Of a DNA stretch of 64,000 nucleotides, positions 41,118 to 50,082 are shown one piece after another. Position 1 is the first letter of the stretch; every line of letters begins with the position of its first letter. Under the pieces are notes generated by a model, which saw only the letters and a list, made by a program, of their open reading frames with translations, was not told the DNA's origin and searched no databases. Both the position numbers and the translations under genes were made by a program. This DNA is from Marinobacter aromaticivorans (lineage in GTDB: Bacteria; Pseudomonadota; Gammaproteobacteria; Pseudomonadales; Oleiphilaceae): contig NZ_NIHD01000010.1 in NCBI RefSeq assembly GCF_002806975.1, forward strand, positions 81,651 to 145,650, given 5' to 3'.

Positions 41118-42700
41118 TCCACTTCTGAAGTGTTCTCGTCGGTGGAGAGGCATGAGGCCGTACCGCCAGCAACCGGCAGCGTAAAGAAGAACCGGGCGCC
41201 ACCATCTTCGGGGCGCTCAAAACCGATCTCCCCTCCCTGAGCCTGAATCAGGGAGCGGCAGGTAGGCAAACCAATGCCCATCCCCTCATCTTTTGTGGTG
41301 TAAAACGGCAGAAACAGTTTTTCTTCCGCGTCTTCCGCAAGCCCGATACCATGGTCACGGACTTCAACCCGGACACAGCCTTTGTCGGTCATCCCTGCAC
41401 TGACTTCCACGGGCAACTCAGATCCGGCGCTGCGCGTTGCTTCCAGTGCATTTCGTATCAGATTGAGAGCAACCTGCTGCACCTGAATCGGGTCGGCAAG
41501 AATATCCGGCAGGTCTTCCGGCACAACCAGCTCGATTGCACCTTCGTTATTGCGCGCATCCACTTCCGCGAACTGGCGCGTATCCTCCAGCAATGCCGAT
41601 ACCGACAACACTTCTTTACCGGTGGCCGGCTTTTTCATGAAGCGCCGGATACGACGGATTATTTCACTGGCCCGGTGAGACTGAGCCTCAATCTTGTCAA
41701 GGGTTTCCTGGAGCAGCCCCAGGTTGGGGCTCTCTGCCGACATCATCCGTTTGGCGACCCGTGCGTAGTTGGTAATCGCCGTCAGCGGCTGGTTTACTTC
41801 GTGGGCAACGCCGGCCGCCATCTCGCCCATGGTGGTCAGCCGGGAGGTGTGGGCCAGCTGGTGGCGCTGCTCCTGAACAAGCTCACGGGCTTCTTCCAGC
41901 GCCCGTTCACTCTCAAGCTCGGCGGTGATATCACGGAATACAACCACCGCGCCGCGTAACTCATCGCCGTCATATTTTGGTGTCGAACGGTATTCCGCCG
42001 GAAATCCCGTTCGATCCGCACGCAGCATTCTGATATCCCGCTGATTTTCGATAACACCCTGGCTGCAGGTAGCCCGGGCCGGAAGGCCTGCGGGGCATTC
42101 CACTGCCGTAGAAAAATGGGTCTCGAAAAAGTTGCGGCCAATCAGATCCTCAACCGGGCACCGCATAATGACAGCAGCTGCCGGGTTGGCAAACTCTATG
42201 GTGCCGTGTTCATCAAGGCCGTAGATGCCTTCACTGATGGAGTTGAGTATACGGGCCTGGTCACTCCTGAGCTCACGATTGCGTGCCTGCAGCTCGCGCT
42301 CAAGCCGGATGACCCGGGCATGGGTTTTGACCCTGGCAATCACTTCCTGGGACTGGAATGGCTTGGAGATATAATCGGCCCCGCCGAGAGAGAAGCCTTT
42401 TACTTTGGCTTGCAGGTCATCCAGTGCCGATAAAAACACAACGGCACAGTCAGCCGTTTCCGGATCGGCCTTGAGGCGCTCACACACCTCATAGCCGTCC
42501 ATTTCCGGCATCATGATATCAAGGAGAATAACCTCGGGCTGGTGACGGCGGGCGAGATCCAGAGCTTTTTCGCCCTCATTGGCGATCAGCAACCTGTAGT
42601 CCTGGTCTTTGAGTGTCTCGTAAAGGACTTTCAGGTTCTGTGGATTGTCATCCACAAGCAGAACCGTAACCTCCGAATTTTCGCTGACAACTTCAGTCAT
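41114..42700 (-). CDS. soluble hybrid histidine kinase (REC-PAS-HisKA-HATPase)
   Basis: About 528 residues without membrane helices. An N-terminal receiver domain (phospho-Asp in LLDIMMPEMDG, about 54) leads into a coiled coil, a PAS domain (about 150-270, NSISEGIYGLDEHGTIEFAN), HisKA with the phospho-His in GVAHEVNQPLTAITNYARV (about 300) and an ATPase domain with GIGLAEDAEEK and GMGIGLPTC. It is a cytoplasmic kinase switched by phosphotransfer from another system plus a PAS signal. The response regulator gene lies 46 bp upstream. The start could also be ATG 42733. Confidence 0.9.
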   Translation of the reverse strand: MTEVVSENSEVTVLLVDDNPQNLKVLYETLKDQDYRLLIANEGEKALDLARRHQPEVILLDIMMPEMDGYEVCERLKADPETADCAVVFLSALDDLQAKVKGFSLGGADYISKPFQSQEVIARVKTHARVIRLERELQARNRELRSDQARILNSISEGIYGLDEHGTIEFANPAAAVIMRCPVEDLIGRNFFETHFSTAVECPAGLPARATCSQGVIENQRDIRMLRADRTGFPAEYRSTPKYDGDELRGAVVVFRDITAELESERALEEARELVQEQRHQLAHTSRLTTMGEMAAGVAHEVNQPLTAITNYARVAKRMMSAESPNLGLLQETLDKIEAQSHRASEIIRRIRRFMKKPATGKEVLSVSALLEDTRQFAEVDARNNEGAIELVVPEDLPDILADPIQVQQVALNLIRNALEATRSAGSELPVEVSAGMTDKGCVRVEVRDHGIGLAEDAEEKLFLPFYTTKDEGMGIGLPTCRSLIQAQGGEIGFERPEDGGARFFFTLPVAGGTASCLSTDENTSEVD

Positions 42701-42746
42701 ATAGTTAAAGGCCGGCCAAAAAGATAACCTCATAATGCCGGCGGGA

Positions 42747-43373
42747 TTACTTCGCGTCGATAAGGTTCTTTACGGACAGAACCATACGCACAAGGTGTGC
42801 CAGTGAGTGGGTGCCCATTTTGTGCATTACCCGGGAGCGGTGGATCTCTACAGTGCGCTGGCTGATCTCCAGCTCGATAGCGATAACCTTGTTGGCCTGG
42901 CCCTCGATCATCCGATCCATGATCTCGTGTTCACGGGGCGTCAGGCTCTTGATCCGACGGATGATCTCCTGCTTCTCATCAAGGGTTTTGCGCTGTTCCA
43001 TATCCTGCGCCAGCGCTGCTTCGATTTTTTCGAGTAACGCTTCTTCACGATAGGGCTTCTGGATAAAGTCGACGGCACCTTCTTTCATGGCATCCACGGC
43101 CATGGGAACATCGCCATGCCCGGTCACAAAAATGATCGGCAGAATGGAGTGCTTTTCATTCAGCTTTTTTTGCAGTTCCATGCCATCCATGCCCGGCATG
43201 CGAATATCCAGAACAATGCATCCGGCCATGCTTTCGGAGTAATCCTTGAGGAATGCCAGCGCGCTCTCATAGGTTTTGACCGGCTTGCCATCAGACTTCA
43301 ACAACAGTTCCAGTGAATCACGAACGGCCTCGTCATCCTCTACCACGTACACAGTTTGCTGGATATCAGTCAT
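42747..43373 (-). CDS. FixJ/NarL-type response regulator
   Basis: 208 residues: receiver domain with phospho-Asp in CIVLDIRMPGMDG (about 55) and signalling residues TGH and KPY, then a LuxR-type helix-turn-helix (SLTPREHEIMDRMIEGQANKVIAIELEISQRTVEIHRSRVMHKM). It is the likely partner of the kinase encoded next. In this family the pair often controls metabolic genes such as alcohol or C4-dicarboxylate use; no target is visible here. Confidence 0.92.
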   Translation of the reverse strand: MTDIQQTVYVVEDDEAVRDSLELLLKSDGKPVKTYESALAFLKDYSESMAGCIVLDIRMPGMDGMELQKKLNEKHSILPIIFVTGHGDVPMAVDAMKEGAVDFIQKPYREEALLEKIEAALAQDMEQRKTLDEKQEIIRRIKSLTPREHEIMDRMIEGQANKVIAIELEISQRTVEIHRSRVMHKMGTHSLAHLVRMVLSVKNLIDAK

Positions 43374-43412
43374 GGTGTGTTATCTCCTGTCTGTTTTATT
43401 TTTCGCGACCGG

Positions 43413-45848
43413 TCAGTGAATTGACGGATCTTTCTGATCGTCCCGTGCGTGCTCCTGGCGTTCATGCTCACGCATTTTTTCAAGCCGTTGCTGAATAATG
43501 CCAAAAACGCTCTGTTTCGGATAGTTGCCGTTTTTGCCGGCCTTGCCGGCAGGCTTGCCTAACAGTAAGGTAACAGCCTCCTCAACATTTGAAACCGAGT
43601 ACACAGCAAACCGCCCTTCCCGGACAGCTTTGACCACCTCGCTGTCCAGCATCAGATTCTGCACATTATTAGCCGGTACAATCACGCCCTGGGTTCCCGT
43701 CAGCCCGCCTTTGAGCTGGCAGGTAGCGAAAAAGCCTTCCACTTTCTCGTTAACCCCGCCGATCGGCTGAACCTCGCCGAACTGGTTAACGGAGCCGGTA
43801 ATGGCCAGTTCCTGTCGCACTGCAATGCCGGATAGCGAAGATATCAGGGCGCAGAGCTCGGCCAGCGAAGCGCTGTCACCGTCTACCTCGCCGTAGCTCT
43901 GCTCGAAGGTCAGGCTCGCCGACAGATGCATCGGATCGGTCACCGCAAAGTGCGAAGCCAGCCATGAGCTCAAAATCATCACGCCCTTGGAGTGGATGTT
44001 GCCCCCGAGTTTCACGTCCCGCTCAATGTCCATGATGCCGCCATCCCCATAATAGCAGGTTGCTGTTACGCGATTGGACAGGCCAAACTCGAAACCGCCG
44101 GTGGAGAGCACAGACAGCGCGTTAACCTGGCCCACAACGGCCCCCTGGGTTGAAACAAGGGTAGAGCCATCACGGATTGAATCGTAATACTGATCACGAA
44201 TCCGGCTGCTGCGGTATTTGGCACTTTCCAGGGCCCTCTCCACATGAACACCCTGAATCATGTTTGCCCCGGCCTGCCGGGCCCAGAAATCCGATTCCCG
44301 AAGCAGATTGGCAATGTTAGCGGCGTGCAGAGACAGCCTGTCCTGATGCTCTGCCATACGAGCGCTGTGCTCAATGATCCTTGCTACTGCCTTGTTATTG
44401 CAGTGTAAAAGGTCCTTCTCCTTGACCACGCTGGCAATAAACTTCGCATACATCACCTGGCTGTCTTCAGAGCGATACATCTCGTTTTCGAAGTCCGCCG
44501 TTACCCGGAACAGCTCGGAAAATTCCGGGTCGTATTCCTGCAGCAGCATCCAGGTTTCGCGATCACCAAAAAGCACCAGTTTCACATCCAATGGCACCGC
44601 CTGGGGCTCGATTGAAATGGTGCCAGACAGTGTAAGTTCACGCTCCAGGGAATTGATCTGAATGGATTTCGAACGAAGAGCCCGTTTGATCCCGTCCCAC
44701 ACAAACGGCTGCTCAAGCACCTTGATGGCATCCATCAGCAGGTAGCCACCATTCGCACGGTGCAGGCTGCCGGCACGAATCAGGGAAAAGTCGGTAAAGA
44801 CGGTGCCTTTATAGGTGACATTCTCCACGTATCCAAACAGGTTGTGATACGTGGGATTATCTTCCACCACCATGGGCACTTCATTGGTCTTCTGATGTAC
44901 CAGCACATTCACGAGGTAACGGCGAGGCATTTTTTTGTCCAGGGATGCATAGGCGATCGCCGCCTGTTCCTCGTCGCCGTCCAGAAAGATTTCGAGATTC
45001 TCGACCAGATCTGCTCGCACGGCTTCAAAGTAGGCTACCACGTCTGGAAGGTCTTTATATTTTTCAATTAACTCATCGATCTGATGGCCGGATATGCCCT
45101 CCAGGGTTTCCCTGTTAAGAGCCTGCTGCTTGTCCGCGTACTCCTGCTCCCAGTCCGCCAGTTTTCGCAGCGCCTGGCGGAGTTTTTTCTCGAGTTTGTT
45201 TATCGAGTCTTCGAACTTGTCGCGCTGCGCGTCAGTCAGAGCCTTGAACGACTCCGCCGTGTGCGGTTTGTCACCCTGCATAGCCACCAGGCGATAACCA
45301 CCCGGTGTTGTAATTGTCAGGCTGATTTTCTTGCGGCGGGCCTGGGCGGCGACCTTTTCCAGTTCGTCTTCCTGCTTTTTGCCGTACTCTTCCTTCAACT
45401 GTTCCGACCGCTCCAGAAAACTGTCGTTGTCAAAGGTTTGCGGAATAACCTTGACCAGCCGGCTCATCAGCTTTTCCATGTCCTGCTTCAGTTGCACCCC
45501 CATGCCCGCCGGTAACTGGAGTAACCGGGGAACACGCGGCTCTTCAAAATCTGCCACATAACACCAGTCATGACTTTGCTGTGCGGTATCCAGATGGTGT
45601 TCAAGGTAACGCAGCATCATTGTGCGCTTACCCAGGCCGTTACGACCCACGGCATACACGTTGTAACCGCCATGCGGCATGGCCAGCGCAAAGCGCACCG
45701 CTTCCTGGGCGCGGTTCTGGCCTACAATTTCAGCGAGGGGTTCCAGTTGCCTGGTGGATTTGAACGGCAGATCTTTCAGAACGCAGGCTTTGTAAAGCTG
45801 ATGCAAAGACAGTGGCTTCAAGATTGGGTCCTGTGACAGTTGGCTCAT
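43413..45848 (-). CDS. Lon-like ATP-dependent protease (LonB/La-domain type)
   Basis: 811 residues. An N-terminal region with a degenerate ATP-binding loop (GRNGLGKRT, about 66) and a long helical insertion is followed by an AAA+ core and a C-terminal Lon protease domain. The catalytic Ser is in GEVDGDSASLAEL (about 670) and the Lys in IGGVNEKVEGFF (about 713). This is the short Lon-related family seen beside classic Lon in many proteobacteria. ATG 45848 gives the conserved MSQLSQDPILKPL start. The substrate is not known. Confidence 0.88.
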   Translation of the reverse strand: MSQLSQDPILKPLSLHQLYKACVLKDLPFKSTRQLEPLAEIVGQNRAQEAVRFALAMPHGGYNVYAVGRNGLGKRTMMLRYLEHHLDTAQQSHDWCYVADFEEPRVPRLLQLPAGMGVQLKQDMEKLMSRLVKVIPQTFDNDSFLERSEQLKEEYGKKQEDELEKVAAQARRKKISLTITTPGGYRLVAMQGDKPHTAESFKALTDAQRDKFEDSINKLEKKLRQALRKLADWEQEYADKQQALNRETLEGISGHQIDELIEKYKDLPDVVAYFEAVRADLVENLEIFLDGDEEQAAIAYASLDKKMPRRYLVNVLVHQKTNEVPMVVEDNPTYHNLFGYVENVTYKGTVFTDFSLIRAGSLHRANGGYLLMDAIKVLEQPFVWDGIKRALRSKSIQINSLERELTLSGTISIEPQAVPLDVKLVLFGDRETWMLLQEYDPEFSELFRVTADFENEMYRSEDSQVMYAKFIASVVKEKDLLHCNNKAVARIIEHSARMAEHQDRLSLHAANIANLLRESDFWARQAGANMIQGVHVERALESAKYRSSRIRDQYYDSIRDGSTLVSTQGAVVGQVNALSVLSTGGFEFGLSNRVTATCYYGDGGIMDIERDVKLGGNIHSKGVMILSSWLASHFAVTDPMHLSASLTFEQSYGEVDGDSASLAELCALISSLSGIAVRQELAITGSVNQFGEVQPIGGVNEKVEGFFATCQLKGGLTGTQGVIVPANNVQNLMLDSEVVKAVREGRFAVYSVSNVEEAVTLLLGKPAGKAGKNGNYPKQSVFGIIQQRLEKMREHERQEHARDDQKDPSIH

Positions 45849-45937
45849 TGGCCGGTCATTGTAGGTTCTGAAAACCGGTCTGTCGCGCCTGGCCGGCACT
45901 TTATCTTCCTGTTACCATCCTTTAGTCCTAAACCCAC

Positions 45938-46180
45938 TCAAAACAATCCAGCATCCAGGCTGGCCGCAACATACATCCCCAGTTCGCGGCACTGCTCCTC
46001 AAATTCATCCCGGTATTCGCCACGACACACCAGTGGTTCCTGAATGATTTTCCAGCGCAATCCGGTGGTAATGCTCTCAATCGCACGTCGTGTTCCAGTG
46101 CCGTCATGGCCTGCGCGAATGTAGAAGGCAAATGGTAGCCCCTGGGTTTTTTCAAGGCAGGGGTAGTAGCTGCGATCGAA
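45938..46180 (-). pseudogene. 3' fragment of a flavodoxin-like NAD(P)H oxidoreductase gene
   Basis: Reading minus-strand codons from 46180 to the TGA at 45938-45940 gives 80 residues (FDRSYYPCLEKTQGLPF...AASLDAGLF). About three quarters are identical to the C-terminal half of the intact protein encoded at 53161-53631. The 5' half, with the start and FMN-binding P-loop, is absent: the frame ends in a stop directly upstream, where an imperfect inverted repeat begins. It is the remnant of a gene cut by arrival of foreign DNA at 46,181. Confidence 0.88.
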
Positions 46181-46233
46181 ACCCCTTTATACGAATATGA
46201 AATATGCGATTTACGTTGGTGAGTGAGTGAGTT
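46181..46233. repeat. left copy of an imperfect inverted repeat (accessory-region boundary)
   Basis: AT-rich stretch (CCTTTATACGAATATGAAAT, continuing to GAGTGAGTGAGTT) that aligns with the reverse complement of 49041-49091 with scattered mismatches. It begins at the exact point where the flavodoxin-like gene is cut off. Confidence 0.55.
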
Positions 46234-46235
46234 GA

Positions 46236-46628
46236 ATTGATATGAGGGGACTTAGAAACTTAAGTCGACAACATAATCCCAACAACATTTTTCTCAGGAT
46301 TACTGCTTGAGCAATCCCGGCCAGCCAGCAACATTTTCTAGATCAAGCAGCGCCTTCCGATTACCTATTAGCGCCGGACACTGAAGCTGGTCACCGATGG
46401 TAATGACATCATAAGTTGGCCACTCCGGTCGCAAAGCGGACATTTGCATTAGACGATTACGCGGAGTTTGGCGGCTATTTTGGAGCAGCGAATCGGAGGA
46501 AAGTGTATTGGAGCGCTGCAATGGTGAGCTTTCCGCTCACCATTGCCAGCACAAGAGGCTTTGTCCCGTTCATCACCCTCACTTGGGCTCGAATACCGAT
46601 TGGCCCGCGATGTGAGAGCCGCCGAAAC
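46236..46628. other. intergenic region with a half repeat, no gene seen
   Basis: About 390 bp with no supported gene. At 46428-46450 it holds a degenerate half-copy, minus-strand orientation, of the GTTCGCTTTGCGACC repeat family. Small open frames here have no ribosome site or family pattern. Confidence 0.5.
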
Positions 46629-46961
46629 TCAGAACAAGCGTTCCCCGTTATCCACCTTCGCATCAGGTCTTACCAGAGTAACTTCGCCATTCGCCGTCTG
46701 CACGCCAGTGACCAGGCACTCCGACAAAAAAGGGCCGATCTGTTTAGGCGGGAAATTAGTGACTGCAAGAACCTGTTTGCCGATGAGTTCCTCCTTGCTA
46801 TAGAGGTCCGTAACCTGCGCACTCGACTTACGAACACCGACCTCCACCCCGAAATCGACTCGTAATTTATATGCAGGCTTGCGCGCCTCGGGAAAATCCG
46901 TCACTTCAATGATAGTCCCGATCCGCAGTTCAACCTTCTCGAAATCGCCCCAAGTAATCAT
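46629..46961 (-). CDS. csaA: CsaA-like tRNA-binding domain protein
   Basis: 110 residues, a single EMAP/tRNA-binding OB-fold (FEKVELRIGTIIEVTDFPEA at the start, KQVLAVTNFPPKQIGPF and a late VRPDAKVDNGERLF). It matches CsaA, a dimeric protein proposed to act as an export chaperone or tRNA-structure binder. The start has a typical Shine-Dalgarno (AGGAGCGG upstream). It lies 21 bp after the EamA transporter gene, on the same strand, and both sit inside the inverted-repeat pair. Confidence 0.87.
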   Translation of the reverse strand: MITWGDFEKVELRIGTIIEVTDFPEARKPAYKLRVDFGVEVGVRKSSAQVTDLYSKEELIGKQVLAVTNFPPKQIGPFLSECLVTGVQTANGEVTLVRPDAKVDNGERLF

Positions 46962-46982
46962 CTCACCGCTCCTTTGACGTAG

Positions 46983-47882
46983 TTAGTCTGTTAACAAATC
47001 TGGCTCGGCGACCGTCCGGCTTTTCGCACGACCCGCGATCAAAGAACCAATGACGATCAGAATGCTGGCACTCAACACGGCAACCGTAGCTTCGCCGAAT
47101 CCGGCAAGGATCAACAGGATCACTGAAATCAGTGGCGCACTGTATGCCAGGGTTCCCAGTAACTGGATGTTTCCGTGCTTTACACCATGGTCCCAGGTGA
47201 AGAATGCTATGCCCACCGGTCCGAGGCCGAGCCCCACCACGCCAATCCATTGAAGTGCGCCTTCTGGCCATACCGTTTCCTCCCACAAAAGGTGGCAAAT
47301 CAACGCCAGAATAGCCGTAACACCGCAAAACCAGCCCACGGCATCGGTCGGTACCGAGCGAACCAGTCTGCTGAGAACAGAATAAGATGACCAGATCAGA
47401 GCGCAGAACAGAGCCACCAGGTAACCCGGCAGGTTCTCCCAGGCAAATCCGTCGGCATTACGGCTGATCAACAACCAGCAACCTGCCAGGGCAACCAGGG
47501 CCCCAACGATGTACTGAGCTCGTAGTTTCTCGCCCGGCAGGAAGGCCGACAGCAGGACGATCAGCAGCGGCCAGAGGTAAGCCAGAAGGCTGACTTCAAC
47601 GGCCGGGGCCAGTGTCATGGCCTTGAAGTAGGCAAAGTGATAACCGAACAAACCAACGATGCCGATGCACCATGCAAGCGGCGATTGCCGTAAATAATGC
47701 ACACCGGAATGTCCCGAGAAGACCCAACGACCGCACATCAACAGGAAAGCGATGCCGAAGGTCATGGCCATGAGCTGGAACTCTGGAATCTCGCCACCGG
47801 AAAGCTTGGTCAGCAATGCCAAAGTGCCCCATAACAGAACGGAAATCGACCCGATCCAGGTTGCGGCGTTAACGGATGCCAT
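46983..47882 (-). CDS. EamA/DMT-family transporter
   Basis: 299 residues with about ten hydrophobic helices, built from two EamA repeats (WIGSISVLLWGTLALLTKL and ALIWSSYSVLSRLV begin the halves). The family exports amino acids or related metabolites; YddG-type aromatic amino acid exporters are the nearest I recall. The upstream AraC regulator on the same strand, 85 bp away, may control it. Substrate uncertain. Confidence 0.87.
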   Translation of the reverse strand: MASVNAATWIGSISVLLWGTLALLTKLSGGEIPEFQLMAMTFGIAFLLMCGRWVFSGHSGVHYLRQSPLAWCIGIVGLFGYHFAYFKAMTLAPAVEVSLLAYLWPLLIVLLSAFLPGEKLRAQYIVGALVALAGCWLLISRNADGFAWENLPGYLVALFCALIWSSYSVLSRLVRSVPTDAVGWFCGVTAILALICHLLWEETVWPEGALQWIGVVGLGLGPVGIAFFTWDHGVKHGNIQLLGTLAYSAPLISVILLILAGFGEATVAVLSASILIVIGSLIAGRAKSRTVAEPDLLTD

Positions 47883-47967
47883 GAAACCCTCCCCGAAATT
47901 CTCACGTGTGAATGATTTCAGAAGGGTATCCAGTACGAAGGAGAGGAACTTTCAAATCTTGGCGGAA

Positions 47968-48699
47968 CTATTTCGAAATACGGCGGAAGTGGCTGGGCGC
48001 TCTGCCAAAGTGGGCTCTGAACCGGTCGCTAAAGGCCGATAACGATGAATAGCCGACAGCGTCGGCAACTCGCTGGACGCTGAGCCCCGACTGCTCCAAA
48101 AGCCGCCAAGCTTCTTTCATTCGTAACTCTGTGAGGTATTGATGCGGCGTCATGCCGACCTGGCGCCGAAACAGGTCGTTCAACTGCCGAATGCTCAGAT
48201 GTGCCACGGCAGCCGCCTCGGCCAAGGACAGCGGTCGGCTGAAGTGTTCGTCCAGAAATTGTTTCGCGGCGTGGACTCTGCGGTCCAGCTTCAGCTGACT
48301 TCCATGGCGCTCCTGAAGCAACTGAATCAGCAGGAGCAGCATTTGATGCTGGGTAAAATCCGACTCAGTCCCATTTTGGAGCTGTGCATGAAGGAACTGG
48401 ACGTAATGGAGCAATGCTGGATCGAGGTCTACGAAACAAGGTAGCTTGTCTAGCGCCGGGGCCAAGCCTTCGGGGACGTCTGCAACCAAAAACCGATTAT
48501 CGTCGGTCGCAGCATATCCATGGCCAATTCCCGCAGGAATAATTGCCGCTCGATGCTGCGCAACCTCCCCTTCCTTGGCATCTACTGACAGAGATAACGT
48601 TCCCACCAACGGCAATACCAGTTGGTGATGGTCGTGGGAGTGGCTTTTTCCCTCGTCCTCGTAGGTTCGTATATGCAAACCGATCTCAGAGTGCTTCAT
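47968..48699 (-). CDS. AraC-family regulator with cupin domain
   Basis: 243 residues: an N-terminal cupin-like sensor (SHSHDHHQLVLPLVGTLSLSV, from about 19) and a C-terminal AraC helix-turn-helix pair (LSLAEAAAVAHLSIRQLNDLFRRQVG, then VQRVADAVGYSSLSAFSDRFRAHFG). The three-histidine pattern SHSHDHH could bind metal. It probably regulates the EamA transporter encoded just downstream; effector unknown. Confidence 0.87.
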   Translation of the reverse strand: MKHSEIGLHIRTYEDEGKSHSHDHHQLVLPLVGTLSLSVDAKEGEVAQHRAAIIPAGIGHGYAATDDNRFLVADVPEGLAPALDKLPCFVDLDPALLHYVQFLHAQLQNGTESDFTQHQMLLLLIQLLQERHGSQLKLDRRVHAAKQFLDEHFSRPLSLAEAAAVAHLSIRQLNDLFRRQVGMTPHQYLTELRMKEAWRLLEQSGLSVQRVADAVGYSSLSAFSDRFRAHFGRAPSHFRRISK

Positions 48700-49369
48700 G
48701 CGACCAGTATAATCAGAAACACAGGAGAGTCATCACAGAACCACTCTTTCACCCATCTCTCATCCGGGATCCGACCGGTTCATAGTAAAAACGCGGCAAA
48801 TTCGCAGTCACGAAGTATCTCTTGAACCAGCTCAAACGGTTTGTGGCTAAAATGTCCGCTTTTGTTTAAGAGCTTGAGCTTAACTGAACGTCCAGAAAGG
48901 TCCGCTTTTGAAAACAGAGTGGACGCAAAAGTGGTGTGATTTTTTTGCGTGCTACTACATGAACAGAAGTCACGCCATGGTTTCTTTCAGCTAACTTTTA
49001 GGATTTTAGATTAGTATGCTTACTAAACCTAAAAACGCTAATTCACTCACTCATACCATCATTTGGGATATTTTATATTGTTATAGGGAGCAAAGGCGCA
49101 AAAGGGCCGGATGAGTGGCTGCCACCCGCTGGCCAATGCGGCTATGTGGCGAGGTTCGTTCGGATAATGAAGCTCTACGGCCTGGAGCCAGCACTGAGTG
49201 AGTCGTCTTGGTATAAGTCTTTTCTGGCAGATTGTCGCCAAAAGCGGGTAAGCCGAGGATAACGTTTCTCCAGTTGCTATCAGCAGCTATGAATGCCGCC
49301 CAATGTCCACCAAGGCTTTTCAAAGAGTATCATTAGCTGAGAAGCCTCAAACAATGGATCGGAGTAGCA
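48700..49369. other. 670-bp region without a gene
   Basis: No supported gene. It holds a degenerate copy of the GTTCGCTTTTG repeat half (48850-48870) with a second weak trace at 48899-48912, and the right copy of the inverted repeat (49041-49091). An 80-codon minus-strand frame at 49081-49323 has no ribosome site and no family pattern. Confidence 0.5.
49041..49091. repeat. right copy of the imperfect inverted repeat
   Basis: Reverse complement of this stretch (TATAACAATATAAAATATCC, ending TGAGTGAGTGAATT) aligns with 46181-46233. Together the copies bracket about 2.8 kb holding csaA, eamA and an AraC regulator. Confidence 0.55.
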
Positions 49370-49774
49370 ATGAATCCACCGGCCAACATCACCAACAATC
49401 ATGGCAAGGCTGGCCTACTGTGGCTTGTTGATCAGGCCGAGCGCTGGCACCTTTCTGATGGCGAACTGGCAAGTCTTCTCGGAGTGGCGGAGACGACACT
49501 GAAGATTTGGATAGCTGCAGTTCGAAGCACCGGTGACCAAAGTCCAGAGTTTCCTGAGCCGGTGATTGAGCGGATGGGCCTGCTTCTGGGGCTGCATAAA
49601 GCACTGGTTCTTTTGACCCCAGCTGGCCACGAAAACATGGCTAATGACTGGTTCAAGAAACCTATTTATTTGTGGGGTCTGAACGGAAACTCAATATGCT
49701 CACGCATTTTGGATAATCCGAGCACCGAGACATTGATCGAGTTGGTGCGCCAGATTCGATCCCGGTCAGCTTGA
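49370..49774 (+). CDS. MbcA/ParS/Xre-like antitoxin (DUF2384)
   Basis: 134 residues. An N-terminal helix-turn-helix (LSDGELASLLGVAETTLKIWIAAV, about 25-48) is followed by a toxin-binding region resembling the MbcA/ParS family (NDWFKKPIYLWGLNGNSICSRIL, about 87-109, then STETLIELVRQI). CGGAG precedes the ATG. Such antitoxins normally pair with an adjacent RES-domain (MbcT/ParT) toxin, but none is present; the next gene downstream carries a VapB-type tail instead. Family assignment is by motif and moderately sure. Confidence 0.7.
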   Translation: MNPPANITNNHGKAGLLWLVDQAERWHLSDGELASLLGVAETTLKIWIAAVRSTGDQSPEFPEPVIERMGLLLGLHKALVLLTPAGHENMANDWFKKPIYLWGLNGNSICSRILDNPSTETLIELVRQIRSRSA

Positions 49775-49787
49775 ATCACGATCAGTT

Positions 49788-50069
49788 ATGTCATCCAGTA
49801 CCAATTTTGGAAATATGGAACGCATGATGACCGAAAAACGCCCAACCGAAGCAGAGCTGCTGGACAGCCTAGACGCCCATAAGGCTCATGCGGATGAGCT
49901 AGCCCAGCCGCTGCCGCAGGAATTAACGCCTCTGGAGCGTCTTAAAGGGTCTGTAAAACGCTATGATCGGCCGACTGATCCAGTTTGGGATGAATTCTTT
50001 GATTCTGAGGAAGGCGTTAGTGAGGACTTTATGGATGATCGTGCCCAGCCCCCTAAAGACCAGGAATAA
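49788..50069 (+). CDS. small protein with VapB-type antitoxin tail, no DNA-binding domain
   Basis: 93 residues (84-85 if a later ATG at 49815 is used). The C-terminal DPVWDEFFDSEEGVSEDFMD plus the adjacent DRAQP closely follow the toxin-binding tail of VapB antitoxins (in Salmonella VapB, WDEWFDGNSVSTDFMDNREQP). The N-terminal part (AELLDSLDAHKAHADELAQP) is a polar segment and lacks the AbrB/SpoVT beta-hairpin that lets VapB bind its operator. No PIN-domain VapC is adjacent. It follows the ParS-like gene by 14 bp, same strand. Confidence 0.65.
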   Translation: MSSSTNFGNMERMMTEKRPTEAELLDSLDAHKAHADELAQPLPQELTPLERLKGSVKRYDRPTDPVWDEFFDSEEGVSEDFMDDRAQPPKDQE

Positions 50070-50082
50070 TGCGAGACTACAC

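Noticed and set aside
49081..49323. 80-codon minus-strand frame next to the right inverted repeat, tested as the missing 5' half of the truncated flavodoxin gene
   Set aside because: Its sequence does not resemble the N-terminal half of the intact copy at 53161.
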